Assembly: GCA_007118195.1 (NCBI GenBank)
Contig: SKSA01000302.1
Coordinates: 1-7,926, forward strand
From: Anaerobacillus sp.
GTDB lineage: Bacteria; Bacillota; Bacilli; Bacillales; Anaerobacillaceae
Direction: 5' to 3'
Length of the DNA stretch: 7,926 nt
The position numbers and the translations under genes were made by a program. The stretch's first letter is position 1. Every line of letters starts with the position of its first letter. Shown piece by piece: positions 1 to 6,863 of the stretch. The notes under the pieces were generated by a model that saw only the letters and a program-made list of their open reading frames with translations, had not been told where the DNA came from and did no database searches.

Positions 1-320
1 TAAAAATTATCGGTGAAGATGTACAGAAACGGAATTTTTCAAAAGTAGAAAAAATAGAATTAATTGTAGGGGAAGTTAGTAACGCGATGCCTGATGCATT
101 AGAGATGGCACTGGAGATTTATAAAACACAATCTATTCCTTTTTTGGACAAGAATACGAAACTAGTAATTATTAGCGAAGAAGCAAAAGCAAGATGCTAC
201 GTTTGTGAATTAGAATACATCCCAGAAAAAAGGTTAGCTGTTTGCCCTACCTGTTGTATGCCAAGTGGAGAGTTAATTTCAGGAGAAACGTTTAAAGTTT
301 ATTCATATGAGGGGAGTTAA
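1..320 (+). CDS. hypA: HypA, nickel-delivery/zinc protein for [NiFe]-hydrogenase maturation (5' partial)
   Basis: HypA works with HypB to insert nickel into the large subunit of [NiFe] hydrogenases in the cytoplasm. The frame is open from base 3, so the gene starts off the window; the first in-window ATG (87) is internal. About 105 residues are visible, against a usual length of about 113-118, so roughly 10 residues including the nickel-binding His near the N-terminus are missing. Visible HypA features are the KIELIVGEVSN strand (typical 'V..v.l.iGe.s') followed by 'PDALEMALEI', and the zinc site with two CxxC pairs, CYVC and CPTC, about 14 residues apart. The C-terminal 'SGELISGETFKVYSYE' is also family-like. 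The stop is 5 nt before hypB, and hypA supplies the ribosome binding site for it. HybF-type paralogues are possible in other genomes, but the hyp context makes HypA the simple reading. Confidence 0.95.
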   Translation, partial: KIIGEDVQKRNFSKVEKIELIVGEVSNAMPDALEMALEIYKTQSIPFLDKNTKLVIISEEAKARCYVCELEYIPEKRLAVCPTCCMPSGELISGETFKVYSYEGS

Positions 321-325
321 ATTAG

Positions 326-976
326 ATGAAAATTACATTAAATGAAGATGTATTATCCGACAACAATAGTGCTGCTAGTTTTTTGAGAGAGCAATTTAGG
401 AAAAGTGAAACGCTTGTCATTAATTTGATGAGCTCACCTGGTGCAGGAAAAACAACGTTATTAGAAAGGACGATTCAAGAGCTAGCCAATGACTTTCGAA
501 TTGGTGTCATTGAAGGAGATTTAGCGACTGAAATAGATGCTGACCGTATACGCGCTGCAGGAGCTCGTGCGGTCCAAATTAATACAAACGGTGGTTGTCA
601 TCTAGATGCAAGAATGGTAGCTAAAACGATTCCAGACTTTAATTTAGAAGAGATAGATATTTTATTCATCGAAAATGTCGGAAACTTAGTTTGTCCTTCG
701 GGGTATGATCTCGGGCAAAAACATAAAGTGGCCATTTTAAGTGTTCCTGAAGGGAACGATAAAATTCCTAAATATCCAGTCATGTTTCGGCGCACAGAGC
801 TCGTACTTTTAAATAAAGTAGATTTGCTTCCTTATTTAAATTTTGATGTTGATACTGCTATAAAAGATTTAAATGGAATTAATCCATATTCAAAATTAAT
901 GAGCGTATCAGCGACAACTGGTGAGGGAATTGAAGCTTGGGTTAGTTGGGTTAAAGAAGCTTATGAAACTCGGTAA
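326..976 (+). CDS. hypB: HypB, GTPase for nickel insertion
   Basis: HypB is a SIMIBI-class GTPase whose GTP hydrolysis drives nickel transfer with HypA. The 216-aa product shows the P-loop SSPGAGKTT (36-44), EGDLAT (63-68), the metal-binding Cys-His pair in GGCHLDAR (C91, H92), ENVGNLVCPSG (116-126, with the further metal ligand C123), the guanine-specificity motif NKVD (163-166) and SATTGEG (195-201). It lacks both the N-terminal CxxCGC high-affinity nickel site of E. coli HypB and the His-rich nickel-storage stretch of rhizobial forms, so it is the minimal GTPase type. The start at 326 has GGGGAG at 311-316, 9 nt upstream. The 3' end overlaps hypF by 14 nt, suggesting translational coupling. 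Confidence 0.97.
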   Translation: MKITLNEDVLSDNNSAASFLREQFRKSETLVINLMSSPGAGKTTLLERTIQELANDFRIGVIEGDLATEIDADRIRAAGARAVQINTNGGCHLDARMVAKTIPDFNLEEIDILFIENVGNLVCPSGYDLGQKHKVAILSVPEGNDKIPKYPVMFRRTELVLLNKVDLLPYLNFDVDTAIKDLNGINPYSKLMSVSATTGEGIEAWVSWVKEAYETR

Positions 977-3266
977 AGCTGTCAAAATTGTAGTGAAAGG
1001 GCGTGTTCAAGGAGTTGGATTCCGCCCATTTGTATTTTCTATTGCAAAAAAGTACTCCATTAAAGGAACGGTTCAAAACAATATGGATGGTGTGATCATA
1101 ATAGCCGAAGGGTCTGCTGTTAACCTTCATCGCTTTATCGAACAGTTACAAAATAATCAGCCACGATTAGCAAGAATCGATCAGCTTTTGATAGAAGAGG
1201 CAACCTTCAAAAAATATCAAAACTTCACCATTATAGAAAGTGACCGTAAAGGAAAATCCTCACTTGTCATCCCTGTAGATGCCAGTGTTTGCCCTGAATG
1301 TATCGCAGAAATGACAGATGAAGCTGATTTTCGTTATAACTATCCATTTATTAATTGCACCGAGTGTGGACCGAGGTACACAATTATTAAAGCGTTACCA
1401 TATGATCGTCCCTTTACGACGATGAAGGAATTTAAAATGTGCCCCAATTGTAAAGGAGAGTATGAAGACCCTCTTAATCGTCGGCATCATGCTCAGCCAA
1501 TTGCTTGTCCGAGCTGTGGCCCCAAGCTTTCGTTACTTTCAATGAAAGGAACTGTGATCAACACAGGAAAAAGTGCACTGGAGAAGTGTAAAAGCCTCTT
1601 AGCGAAAGGAGCGATTGTCGCAATCAAGGGGATCGGTGGCTTTCATCTTGCTTGTGATGCAACAAATGAAACTGCTGTTATTGAACTAAGAAATAGGAAG
1701 AAACGTCCCAATCGACCGCTTGCAGTCATGACTAACGCACTTAATACGTTAGAAAAAATAACGGATCTGTCGGAGGCTGAAAAGCACTTACTCTATTCTC
1801 CAGAATCGCCGATTGTCATCGTTGAAAAAAATAATCATCAATTGATTCCGGAGTGTGTTACTCCAGGAATGAAAACGGTGGGTGTAATGTTACCTTATAC
1901 ACCGCTACACAAATTGCTTTTTATGAAGGCTGATTATGAAATGTTAGTGATGACAAGCGCTAACCCGTCTGGATTACCGATGTTATATAAAGAAGAGGAA
2001 GCAATTTCATATTTAAACGGAATTGCCGATTTTATTTTAACTTCTGATAGAGAAATAGAGCATCCACTTGATGATTCCGTAGTTCAAGTCGTAAATAATG
2101 AGCTTCAGTTTTTTAGGCGAGCTAGGGGATACGTACCAGACCCATTTTTTATAGATACTAGTATTAACGGCATCGTAGCATTAGGTCCACAACAAAAAAA
2201 TACGTTTGCCCTCGGTCGAGGTGAGCAAATTTTTATCGGGCCGCACATAGGGGATATGGGGAGTGTCGAAGTAAAAGATCATTTTTTACATGAACTTAAT
2301 CATTTAATGAAGTGGTTAGGGATAAAGCAAGAAGTCATTGCTGTTGACAGGCACCCTAATTATGAAACTAGTATGTTAGCCGGAGAAATGGAATGTAATC
2401 GTATTATTAAAGTCCAGCATCATCATGCTCACCACGTTTCGTGTATGGTTGATAATCAGTTAAAAGAGGCTTGCATCGGAATTATTTTAGATGGAACAGG
2501 CTACGGTGATGATGATAATATTTGGGGGTTTGAACTTTTGTACGGTGATGCCCTTAATTATGAAAGATTAGGTCATATATCATATTATCCATTACCAGGT
2601 GGAGAAAAGGCGGTAAAAGAACCTTGGCGCAACGCCGTTAGTTTGGTGTTATCCCACTATGAAGATGGTTTAAGTGATTTACAAAAACTTTTTCCTGACA
2701 AAACCTCAGAAATTGAGACCATTCAACGAATGTTGAAACAAAATCTTAATAGTCCACTGACGGGAACATGCGGTAGGTTATTTGATGCCGTTAGTGCTTT
2801 ATTAAAAATTTGCGATATATCTACGTATGAGGGTGAGGCTGCGATTCGTTTATCGGAATTAAGCGATGAAACAGAGTGGGTTAACGATTATTACCATTTT
2901 AATGTTGTTGAGAACAGAGGCTTACTAGAAATTTCTCTTAAAGAAATGGTTATAGAATTAATGCAAGATATTCAGCAAAGAATTGAACAAAAGCGAATTG
3001 TACAAAAGTTTCACCGTACTATTGTAGAAATGTGTTTAGGGTTACTTATGAAAGCAATTGAGCAAAGGCCGTATCTAAATAAAAAAGTCGTTTTATCTGG
3101 TGGTAGTTTTCATAATCGCTTCCTTTTGTATCATCTAGTGAAGCTATTAAAAGAAAATGGCTTTGAAGTTTTTACACATAAAAAAGTACCGTGCAATGAT
3201 GGAGGAGTTTCATTAGGTCAGTTAGTCATAGCAAGCGCTCAAACAACGTACAAGAAGGGGGAGTAA
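963..3266 (+). CDS. hypF: HypF, carbamoyltransferase making the cyanide-ligand precursor
   Basis: HypF uses carbamoyl phosphate and ATP to carbamoylate the C-terminal Cys of HypE, the first step to the CN ligands of the NiFe site. The 767-aa length fits the family. Domains in order: acylphosphatase (about 7-92; VKGRVQGVGFRPF at 11-23 with catalytic R21, and N39); two C-X2-C...C-X2-C zinc modules (C110/C113/C132/C135 and C160/C163/C182/C185); a YrdC-like nucleotide-binding domain (about 205-390, GAIVAIKGIGGFHLACDA); and a Kae1-like carbamoyltransferase domain (about 403-767) with QHHHAHH (metal-binding His, 485-491), LDGTGYGDD (509-517), LSGGSFHNR (711-719) and CNDGGVSLGQ (744-753). The ATG at 963 was chosen because it directly precedes the acylphosphatase domain; its ribosome site (AAAGAAG at about 953-959) is weak, consistent with coupling to hypB. 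A longer in-frame GTG start at 921 would add 14 residues inside hypB. Confidence 0.96.
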   Translation: MKLGKAVKIVVKGRVQGVGFRPFVFSIAKKYSIKGTVQNNMDGVIIIAEGSAVNLHRFIEQLQNNQPRLARIDQLLIEEATFKKYQNFTIIESDRKGKSSLVIPVDASVCPECIAEMTDEADFRYNYPFINCTECGPRYTIIKALPYDRPFTTMKEFKMCPNCKGEYEDPLNRRHHAQPIACPSCGPKLSLLSMKGTVINTGKSALEKCKSLLAKGAIVAIKGIGGFHLACDATNETAVIELRNRKKRPNRPLAVMTNALNTLEKITDLSEAEKHLLYSPESPIVIVEKNNHQLIPECVTPGMKTVGVMLPYTPLHKLLFMKADYEMLVMTSANPSGLPMLYKEEEAISYLNGIADFILTSDREIEHPLDDSVVQVVNNELQFFRRARGYVPDPFFIDTSINGIVALGPQQKNTFALGRGEQIFIGPHIGDMGSVEVKDHFLHELNHLMKWLGIKQEVIAVDRHPNYETSMLAGEMECNRIIKVQHHHAHHVSCMVDNQLKEACIGIILDGTGYGDDDNIWGFELLYGDALNYERLGHISYYPLPGGEKAVKEPWRNAVSLVLSHYEDGLSDLQKLFPDKTSEIETIQRMLKQNLNSPLTGTCGRLFDAVSALLKICDISTYEGEAAIRLSELSDETEWVNDYYHFNVVENRGLLEISLKEMVIELMQDIQQRIEQKRIVQKFHRTIVEMCLGLLMKAIEQRPYLNKKVVLSGGSFHNRFLLYHLVKLLKENGFEVFTHKKVPCNDGGVSLGQLVIASAQTTYKKGE

Positions 3267-3271
3267 CACAC

Positions 3272-3496
3272 ATGTGTGTAGGAGTACCAGCAAAGATTAT
3301 AAAAGTTGATGAGTATTCAGCGGTCGTTGATGTTATGGGCTCAAAAATGACGGTTGGGATTATTTTTATTCCTGAAGTAAAGCTAGACGATTATGTGATC
3401 GTGCATGCAGGACAGGCGATGTCGATTGTTGACGAAGAGTATGCGAAAGCAAGCATTGAAGAATGGAGGAAGATGGTCAATGAACGAGACGCTTAA
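3272..3496 (+). CDS. hypC: HypC, iron-ligand assembly chaperone
   Basis: HypC forms a complex with HypD in which the Fe(CN)2CO unit is assembled, then carries it to the apo large subunit of the hydrogenase. The 74-aa product starts with the diagnostic MCxGxP motif (MCVGVP); C2, exposed after Met removal, is the essential ligand residue. The partner motif HAGQAM is at 45-50. A beta-rich OB-like body and an acidic, charged C-terminal helix are as in the family. Its ATG is preceded by GAAGGGGGAG (3254-3263), and the gene starts 5 nt after hypF. The 3' end overlaps hypD by 17 nt, which fits stoichiometric production of the HypC-HypD pair. Confidence 0.97.
   Translation: MCVGVPAKIIKVDEYSAVVDVMGSKMTVGIIFIPEVKLDDYVIVHAGQAMSIVDEEYAKASIEEWRKMVNERDA
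3465..3470 (+). promoter_or_regulatory. Ribosome binding site of hypD inside hypC
   Basis: GGAGGA within the last codons of hypC, 9 nt before the ATG at 3480. It decides the hypD start and places its initiation within translated hypC. Confidence 0.8.
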
Positions 3497-4589
3497 ACAG
3501 TTTTCTAGTAGTACGATTAGTAAAGCACTACTAAAACAAATCGAGCAAAAAGCGGGAGTATATAAAGAAAAGTTTGGTCGTGAGCCGGCATTAATGGAAG
3601 TTTGTGGCTCACATACGATGGCGGTCGCAAAAACGGGAGTAAAAAAGTTACTCGCTGGAAAAGTGAAATTAATTTCAGGACCTGGTTGCCCAGTTTGTGT
3701 TACTGATCAAAAATCAATAGATGCAATGATTCAATTAGCCGAAAGTGATGACCGAATTATTTGCACGTTCGGAGACATGGTGCGTGTTCCAGGAACAACT
3801 CGAGCATTAATAGATGCGAAAACAGACGGGAAAGATGTTCGAGTTGTTTATTCGCCTAGTGATGCCGTAGAAATTGCCAAAGAAAATCCGGAAAAACAAG
3901 TCGTTTTTTTAGGGATTGGTTTTGAAACAACGATTCCAGTATTAGCCGTAGCATTAAAAAAAGCGGATGATGAAATGGTAAAGAATTTTTCGATGTGGGT
4001 CACTACGAAGTTAGTTGAACCGATATTAAGAAAGTTACTGAACGAAGGAGATGTTCTAGTCGACGCTTTATTGTTACCTGGTCACGTATCAATTGTTCTA
4101 GGAAAACATCATTATCAATACTTAGTAGATGAGTACCGTGTTCCAGGAGTGATTTGTGGTTTTGAACCTGTAGAGCTTTTAAGTGGAATTTATAAGTCTA
4201 TAGAACTATTACTAAATGAAAGCCCTGAGATCATCAATTCGCACCAACATGTCGTTCGTGATGAGGGGAATCGTCAAGCTCAACTTATGATCGATCAGTA
4301 CTTTCAAGGTTGTGATGAAGCTTGGCGTGGTATAGGAGTGATTGAGAATAGTGGTTTAGATATTCGTGACAAATACATTCACTTAAATGCGAAATCTCGT
4401 TTTGATATTAAAGCAGGTGAACCGAAACGAACAAAATGTCGCTGTGGTGAGATTATTAGAGGGTTGATACCACCTGAGGAATGTAACTTATTTGCTAAAG
4501 CTTGTACACCTATTAATCCGGTCGGACCTTGTATGGTTTCGAGTGAAGGAAGTTGTGCAGCATCGTACCAATTTTTGAGGGAGGAATAA
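3480..4589 (+). CDS. hypD: HypD, iron-sulfur scaffold for Fe(CN)2CO assembly
   Basis: HypD is the [4Fe-4S] scaffold on which, with HypC, cyanide from HypE and CO are attached to iron. The 369-aa length is typical. Motifs seen: CGSHT (42-46, with the iron-binding Cys), SGPGCPVC (66-73, redox-active Cys pair), TFGDMVRVPG (96-105), GFETT (147-151), LLPGHVS (198-204) and ICGFEPVELL (225-234). The C-terminal cluster region CRCGEIIRG ... C ... CTPINPVGPCMVSSEGSC (320-359) has its cysteines intact. The start at 3480 is chosen over an upstream in-frame one at 3405 because GGAGGA (3465-3470) lies 9 nt before it and the family begins near here. It overlaps hypC by 17 nt in another frame and ends 2 nt before hypE. 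Confidence 0.97.
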   Translation: MNETLKQFSSSTISKALLKQIEQKAGVYKEKFGREPALMEVCGSHTMAVAKTGVKKLLAGKVKLISGPGCPVCVTDQKSIDAMIQLAESDDRIICTFGDMVRVPGTTRALIDAKTDGKDVRVVYSPSDAVEIAKENPEKQVVFLGIGFETTIPVLAVALKKADDEMVKNFSMWVTTKLVEPILRKLLNEGDVLVDALLLPGHVSIVLGKHHYQYLVDEYRVPGVICGFEPVELLSGIYKSIELLLNESPEIINSHQHVVRDEGNRQAQLMIDQYFQGCDEAWRGIGVIENSGLDIRDKYIHLNAKSRFDIKAGEPKRTKCRCGEIIRGLIPPEECNLFAKACTPINPVGPCMVSSEGSCAASYQFLREE

Positions 4590-4591
4590 TC

Positions 4592-5596
4592 ATGGTTGAA
4601 AAAATTAGTCTTGCCCACGGAGACGGTGGCGAACTCGCGCACCAACTTATTCAAGACGTTTTTATAACAACTTTTGGTCATCATGATCAAGCGAAACTAG
4701 ATGCTGCCATACTGCATATACCTCAAGAAAAGTTAACGATTTCTACGGATAGCTTTGTTATTAAACCAACTTTTTTTCGGGGAGGAAACATAGGGAAACT
4801 AGCGATTTGCGGTACGGTTAATGATATTGCAGTTAGTGGTGCTACTCCATTATATATAACGGTCGCTTTTATTCTTGAGGAAGGATTTTCGATTCGGCAA
4901 CTAAAGGAAATTGTCTTTTCAATGGCCGAAGAAGCTAAGAAGGCAAACGTTCAAATCGTTAGTGGAGACACAAAAGTCGTTGAACGAGGTAGTACAGATG
5001 GGATCTTTATTAATACGACAGGGATTGGCGTCGTAAAAACTGAAGAAATGTTACCGCGAAAGATTGATGAACAAGACGTTGTCATAATTAGTGGTACGAT
5101 TGGCGATCATGGAGTATCAATTTTAAGTGCGAGAGGTGAGCTTGGATTAGTTACTGAACTTAACAGCGACTGTGCTTCTTTAAATGATCTTACAAGGGAA
5201 GTTTTAAACGTGTCTAGTCGAGTAAAAATGATGCGAGATCCAACTAGAGGTGGAGTGGCAACAACACTCGTTGAGATTTGTGAAGACTTTAATGTAACTA
5301 TAGAGATTAATGAAGATACCTTACCTGTGAAAGAGGAAGTAGAAGGAGCATGTGATATATTAGGGTTCGATCCACTGTATTTAGCAAATGAAGGTAAATT
5401 GCTAATAATTGTTGCCCAAGAAGATGAAGGAAAGGTGTTAGCTGCGCTAAGAAAGTTTGATATTGGTCGAGAAGCAACAACGATTGGACATGTAAGCGAA
5501 GTAAAAACTAATGGTAGATTATTCTTAAAAATGTTGTTAGGCAGTCGACGTCGCTTAAACCGCCTTGCTGGGATGCAATTGCCGAGAATTTGTTAA
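4592..5596 (+). CDS. hypE: HypE, carbamoyl dehydratase (thiocyanate donor)
   Basis: HypE dehydrates the carbamoyl group placed on its C-terminal Cys by HypF, using ATP, and gives the cyano group to iron on HypC-HypD. It belongs to the PurM/SelD-like ATP-binding superfamily. The 334-aa product has the glycine-rich N-terminal HGDGG (9-13), STDSFV (51-56), GTVNDIAVSGA (74-84), SGDTKV (124-129), RDPTRGG (215-221) and the invariant C-terminus PRIC (331-334), whose last Cys is the modified residue. The start at 4592 follows GAGGGAGGAA (4577-4586); an upstream in-frame ATG at 4553 lies inside hypD and lacks this spacing. It is the last gene of the hyp operon and a terminator lies 28 nt downstream. 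Confidence 0.97.
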   Translation: MVEKISLAHGDGGELAHQLIQDVFITTFGHHDQAKLDAAILHIPQEKLTISTDSFVIKPTFFRGGNIGKLAICGTVNDIAVSGATPLYITVAFILEEGFSIRQLKEIVFSMAEEAKKANVQIVSGDTKVVERGSTDGIFINTTGIGVVKTEEMLPRKIDEQDVVIISGTIGDHGVSILSARGELGLVTELNSDCASLNDLTREVLNVSSRVKMMRDPTRGGVATTLVEICEDFNVTIEINEDTLPVKEEVEGACDILGFDPLYLANEGKLLIIVAQEDEGKVLAALRKFDIGREATTIGHVSEVKTNGRLFLKMLLGSRRRLNRLAGMQLPRIC

Positions 5597-5624
5597 TTCA
5601 TCAATAAATCAATACGTCGTAACC

Positions 5625-5658
5625 TTCGCCATGACTTTGTCCATTGGCGAATTTTTTT
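5625..5658 (+). terminator. Rho-independent terminator of the hyp operon
   Basis: TTCGCC at 5625-5630 pairs with GGCGAA at 5646-5651. The stem continues with ATG/CAT and AC/GT after small bulges around a TTT loop, and seven T follow (5652-5658). It lies 28 nt after the hypE stop. The opposite strand lacks a T-run after the stem, so it should act on the + strand only. Confidence 0.88.
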
Positions 5659-5791
5659 ATTAATTTAATTTTTAATCAGATGATCGGTAGTGTTAAATAA
5701 ACTTCGGATTGGTGAAAAGGAGAAAGTAATAACAAGAAAAATGCGCCTGTTTGTAAAGTGATATTGTTATAGGGTAGATATCGTTAGGCAC
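5659..5791. other. Intergenic stretch with no recognisable feature
   Basis: AT-rich sequence between the hypE terminator and the inverted-repeat element. A GGAGAAAG-like patch occurs near 5719-5726, but the reading frames after it close within a few codons. No convincing promoter, RNA gene or gene remnant was seen on either strand. Confidence 0.6.
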
Positions 5792-5918
5792 AAAATGGGG
5801 CCACCCCAAAAATTTGTCAGACACCGTTAGGAACCAAATATAGAACGCTAATAAATTTATTCGTCTATATTTAGTAAGTTCTGCATGGTGTCAGACACTT
5901 ATGGGCGAGCCCCATTTT
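5792..5918. repeat. 127-bp imperfect inverted repeat, REP/BIME- or MITE-like
   Basis: The ends are a perfect 10-bp inverted repeat, AAAATGGGGC (5792-5801) and GCCCCATTTT (5909-5918). Read towards the ends, the left arm (5825 to 5792, complement) and right arm (5887-5918) are near-identical: GGTGTC-W-GACA, then a short spacer with a G-run, then GCCCCATTTT. The core GTGTCAGACAC (5889-5899) is itself a palindrome. The inner part also pairs: AAATATAGA (5836-5844) with TCTATATTT (5864-5872), and AATAAATTTATT (5850-5861) is a perfect 12-bp palindrome. The whole can therefore fold as one long hairpin on either strand. It has no coding capacity, so it would be a non-autonomous element mobilised in trans, for example by a REP-associated tyrosine transposase. 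The class is inferred from structure; copy number was not tested. It may also end transcription or protect the 3' end of the minus-strand operon. Confidence 0.75.
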
Positions 5919-6370
5919 TATTTAGAAGGTTTAATGTGTGTGATCATACCGTCTTTATGAATGTACAATGGAATGTCTGGACGGAAGTCGAGAAAACCTT
6001 CTTGCATTAAAACATGATAGTTTACTCGAAAATTTGGATCAAAGGTAATAATGGGGGGCTGTTTGAACTGTTTCACATACCCATCAACAGCTCGTTGAAC
6101 ACTATCAAGAATGACTGGTATTTCCTTTTCTTCCTCTTCAAAAATATCAAATGTTTCTTTTGACATATAAAAATTTTTCGTAGGAATACCCCCTAAAATA
6201 TGAGCAAGTTGTTCAAAATCAATACTATTATCTTCGTTCACTAATATCGTAGTGAACACCCCTTTTGATAAGCTATCTGAAAATGTTATTACTGCGTTTC
6301 GGACATCTTGAATGTTAACATCTATGAAAGGATATTGCTTTTTTTTCTTCTTTCGTTTTGACCAGAACAT
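5918..6370 (-). CDS. Conserved-looking soluble protein of unknown function (possibly DUF3939-like)
   Basis: A 150-aa protein, last gene of the minus-strand operon. It has no signal peptide or membrane segment. It begins with a very basic patch (MFWSKRKKKKK, 1-11), followed by a mixed alpha/beta body. Notable segments are VNIQDVRNAVITF (18-30), GGIPTKNFYMSKETFDIFEEEEKEIP (60-85) and the proline-rich FDPNFRVNYHVLMQEGF (110-126). The C-terminal part is RPDIPLYIHKDGMITHIKP (130-148). The overall pattern recalls a Bacillus family of unknown function (DUF3939), but that is from memory and uncertain. The ATG at 6370 follows a strong ribosome site (AAGGGAGGGG, complement of about 6377-6386), 34 nt after the preceding gene's stop. 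The stop codon shares its first sequenced base with the end of the inverted-repeat element. The basic N-terminus could allow contact with the membrane surface or nucleic acid; this is speculation. Confidence 0.8.
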   Translation of the reverse strand: MFWSKRKKKKKQYPFIDVNIQDVRNAVITFSDSLSKGVFTTILVNEDNSIDFEQLAHILGGIPTKNFYMSKETFDIFEEEEKEIPVILDSVQRAVDGYVKQFKQPPIITFDPNFRVNYHVLMQEGFLDFRPDIPLYIHKDGMITHIKPSK

Positions 6371-6404
6371 AGAATACCCCTCCCTTCGAGGTGACTCATG
6401 TTTC

Positions 6405-6860
6405 TCAATCCTTAAAATCAGGCATAATATACTTTTTGATCATTTTATAACCTGTAAAACTAGCTAGGCCTATTCCAGTGAAAAGTCCGATGAGTGTAAA
6501 AAGAGGATATTTTCCATAAGTCATATCAAAATGAGTTCCTAATTTAAAACCAATAATACAAGAAAGAGCAAACATAATCCCAATACCTAAGTGTAATGAG
6601 GAAGCTTTTAAGAGCGTTTCTAAGTTCAGCTTTTGCTTATAAAGTACTTTTTTTATTTCATGTTCCATTCGAAAGGTTACGTTGTTTTCTCTAAAGAAAT
6701 CATCTAAATGATGCTCAATCGATTGCTCATCATTTTTCAAGAACATAGCTTTCTTTTGATAATCACCTCTAGAATAATGAACGTATACCCACTTTTCCTC
6801 ATCGATGAATTCAAATTTCTCTTCGAAGTTGTCATGTTTCTTTAATATCGTTCTCTTCAT
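6405..6860 (-). CDS. Two-helix AtpZ/AtpQ-like membrane protein with unknown soluble N-terminal domain
   Basis: A 151-aa protein. The C-terminal half has two predicted membrane helices (about 89-107 and 118-138). The signature GFKLGTHFDMTYGKYPLFTLIGLFTGI (104-130) matches the AtpZ/AtpQ (ATPase_gene1) pattern of G..LG...D...G..P.F.LIG...GI. Family members sit in bacterial atp operons and have been linked to Mg2+/Ca2+ handling or F0 assembly. The N-terminal roughly 85 residues are hydrophilic, rich in Asp/Glu/Lys/His, and not recognised; typical AtpZ proteins are much shorter (about 70-100 aa), so this looks like a domain addition. The start at 6860 has AGGGGGC (complement of 6868-6874) 7 nt upstream. 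It begins 3 nt after the b-subunit stop and in the same reading frame, so the two proteins are separated only by TAA-AAG. Membership of the F0-accessory family is inferred from the motif and neighbours. Confidence 0.72.
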   Translation of the reverse strand: MKRTILKKHDNFEEKFEFIDEEKWVYVHYSRGDYQKKAMFLKNDEQSIEHHLDDFFRENNVTFRMEHEIKKVLYKQKLNLETLLKASSLHLGIGIMFALSCIIGFKLGTHFDMTYGKYPLFTLIGLFTGIGLASFTGYKMIKKYIMPDFKD

Positions 6861-6863
6861 CTT

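Noticed and set aside
87..320. Short 77-aa gene starting at the ATG at 87
   Set aside because: The frame is open upstream to the window edge and codes for the conserved N-terminal half of HypA, so this ATG is internal.
598..795. Antisense open frame over hypB
   Set aside because: It is fully inside a well-supported gene, with no ribosome site or recognisable protein pattern.
921..962. Longer hypF start (GTG at 921)
   Set aside because: It would add 14 residues lying inside hypB with no family similarity; the ATG at 963 directly precedes the acylphosphatase domain.
3405..3479. Longer hypD start
   Set aside because: The extension is a shadow of hypC; the ATG at 3480 has a good ribosome site and gives the usual 369-aa length.
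4553..4591. Longer hypE start (ATG at 4553)
   Set aside because: It lies in the end of hypD and the strong GAGGGAGGAA site is spaced for the ATG at 4592.
4379..4690. Antisense open frame across the hypD-hypE junction
   Set aside because: It overlaps two conserved genes and looks like a complementary-strand shadow.
5792..5918. CRISPR array or riboswitch
   Set aside because: There are only two inverted arms, not direct repeats with spacers, and the element lies at the 3' end of genes on both sides, not in a leader.
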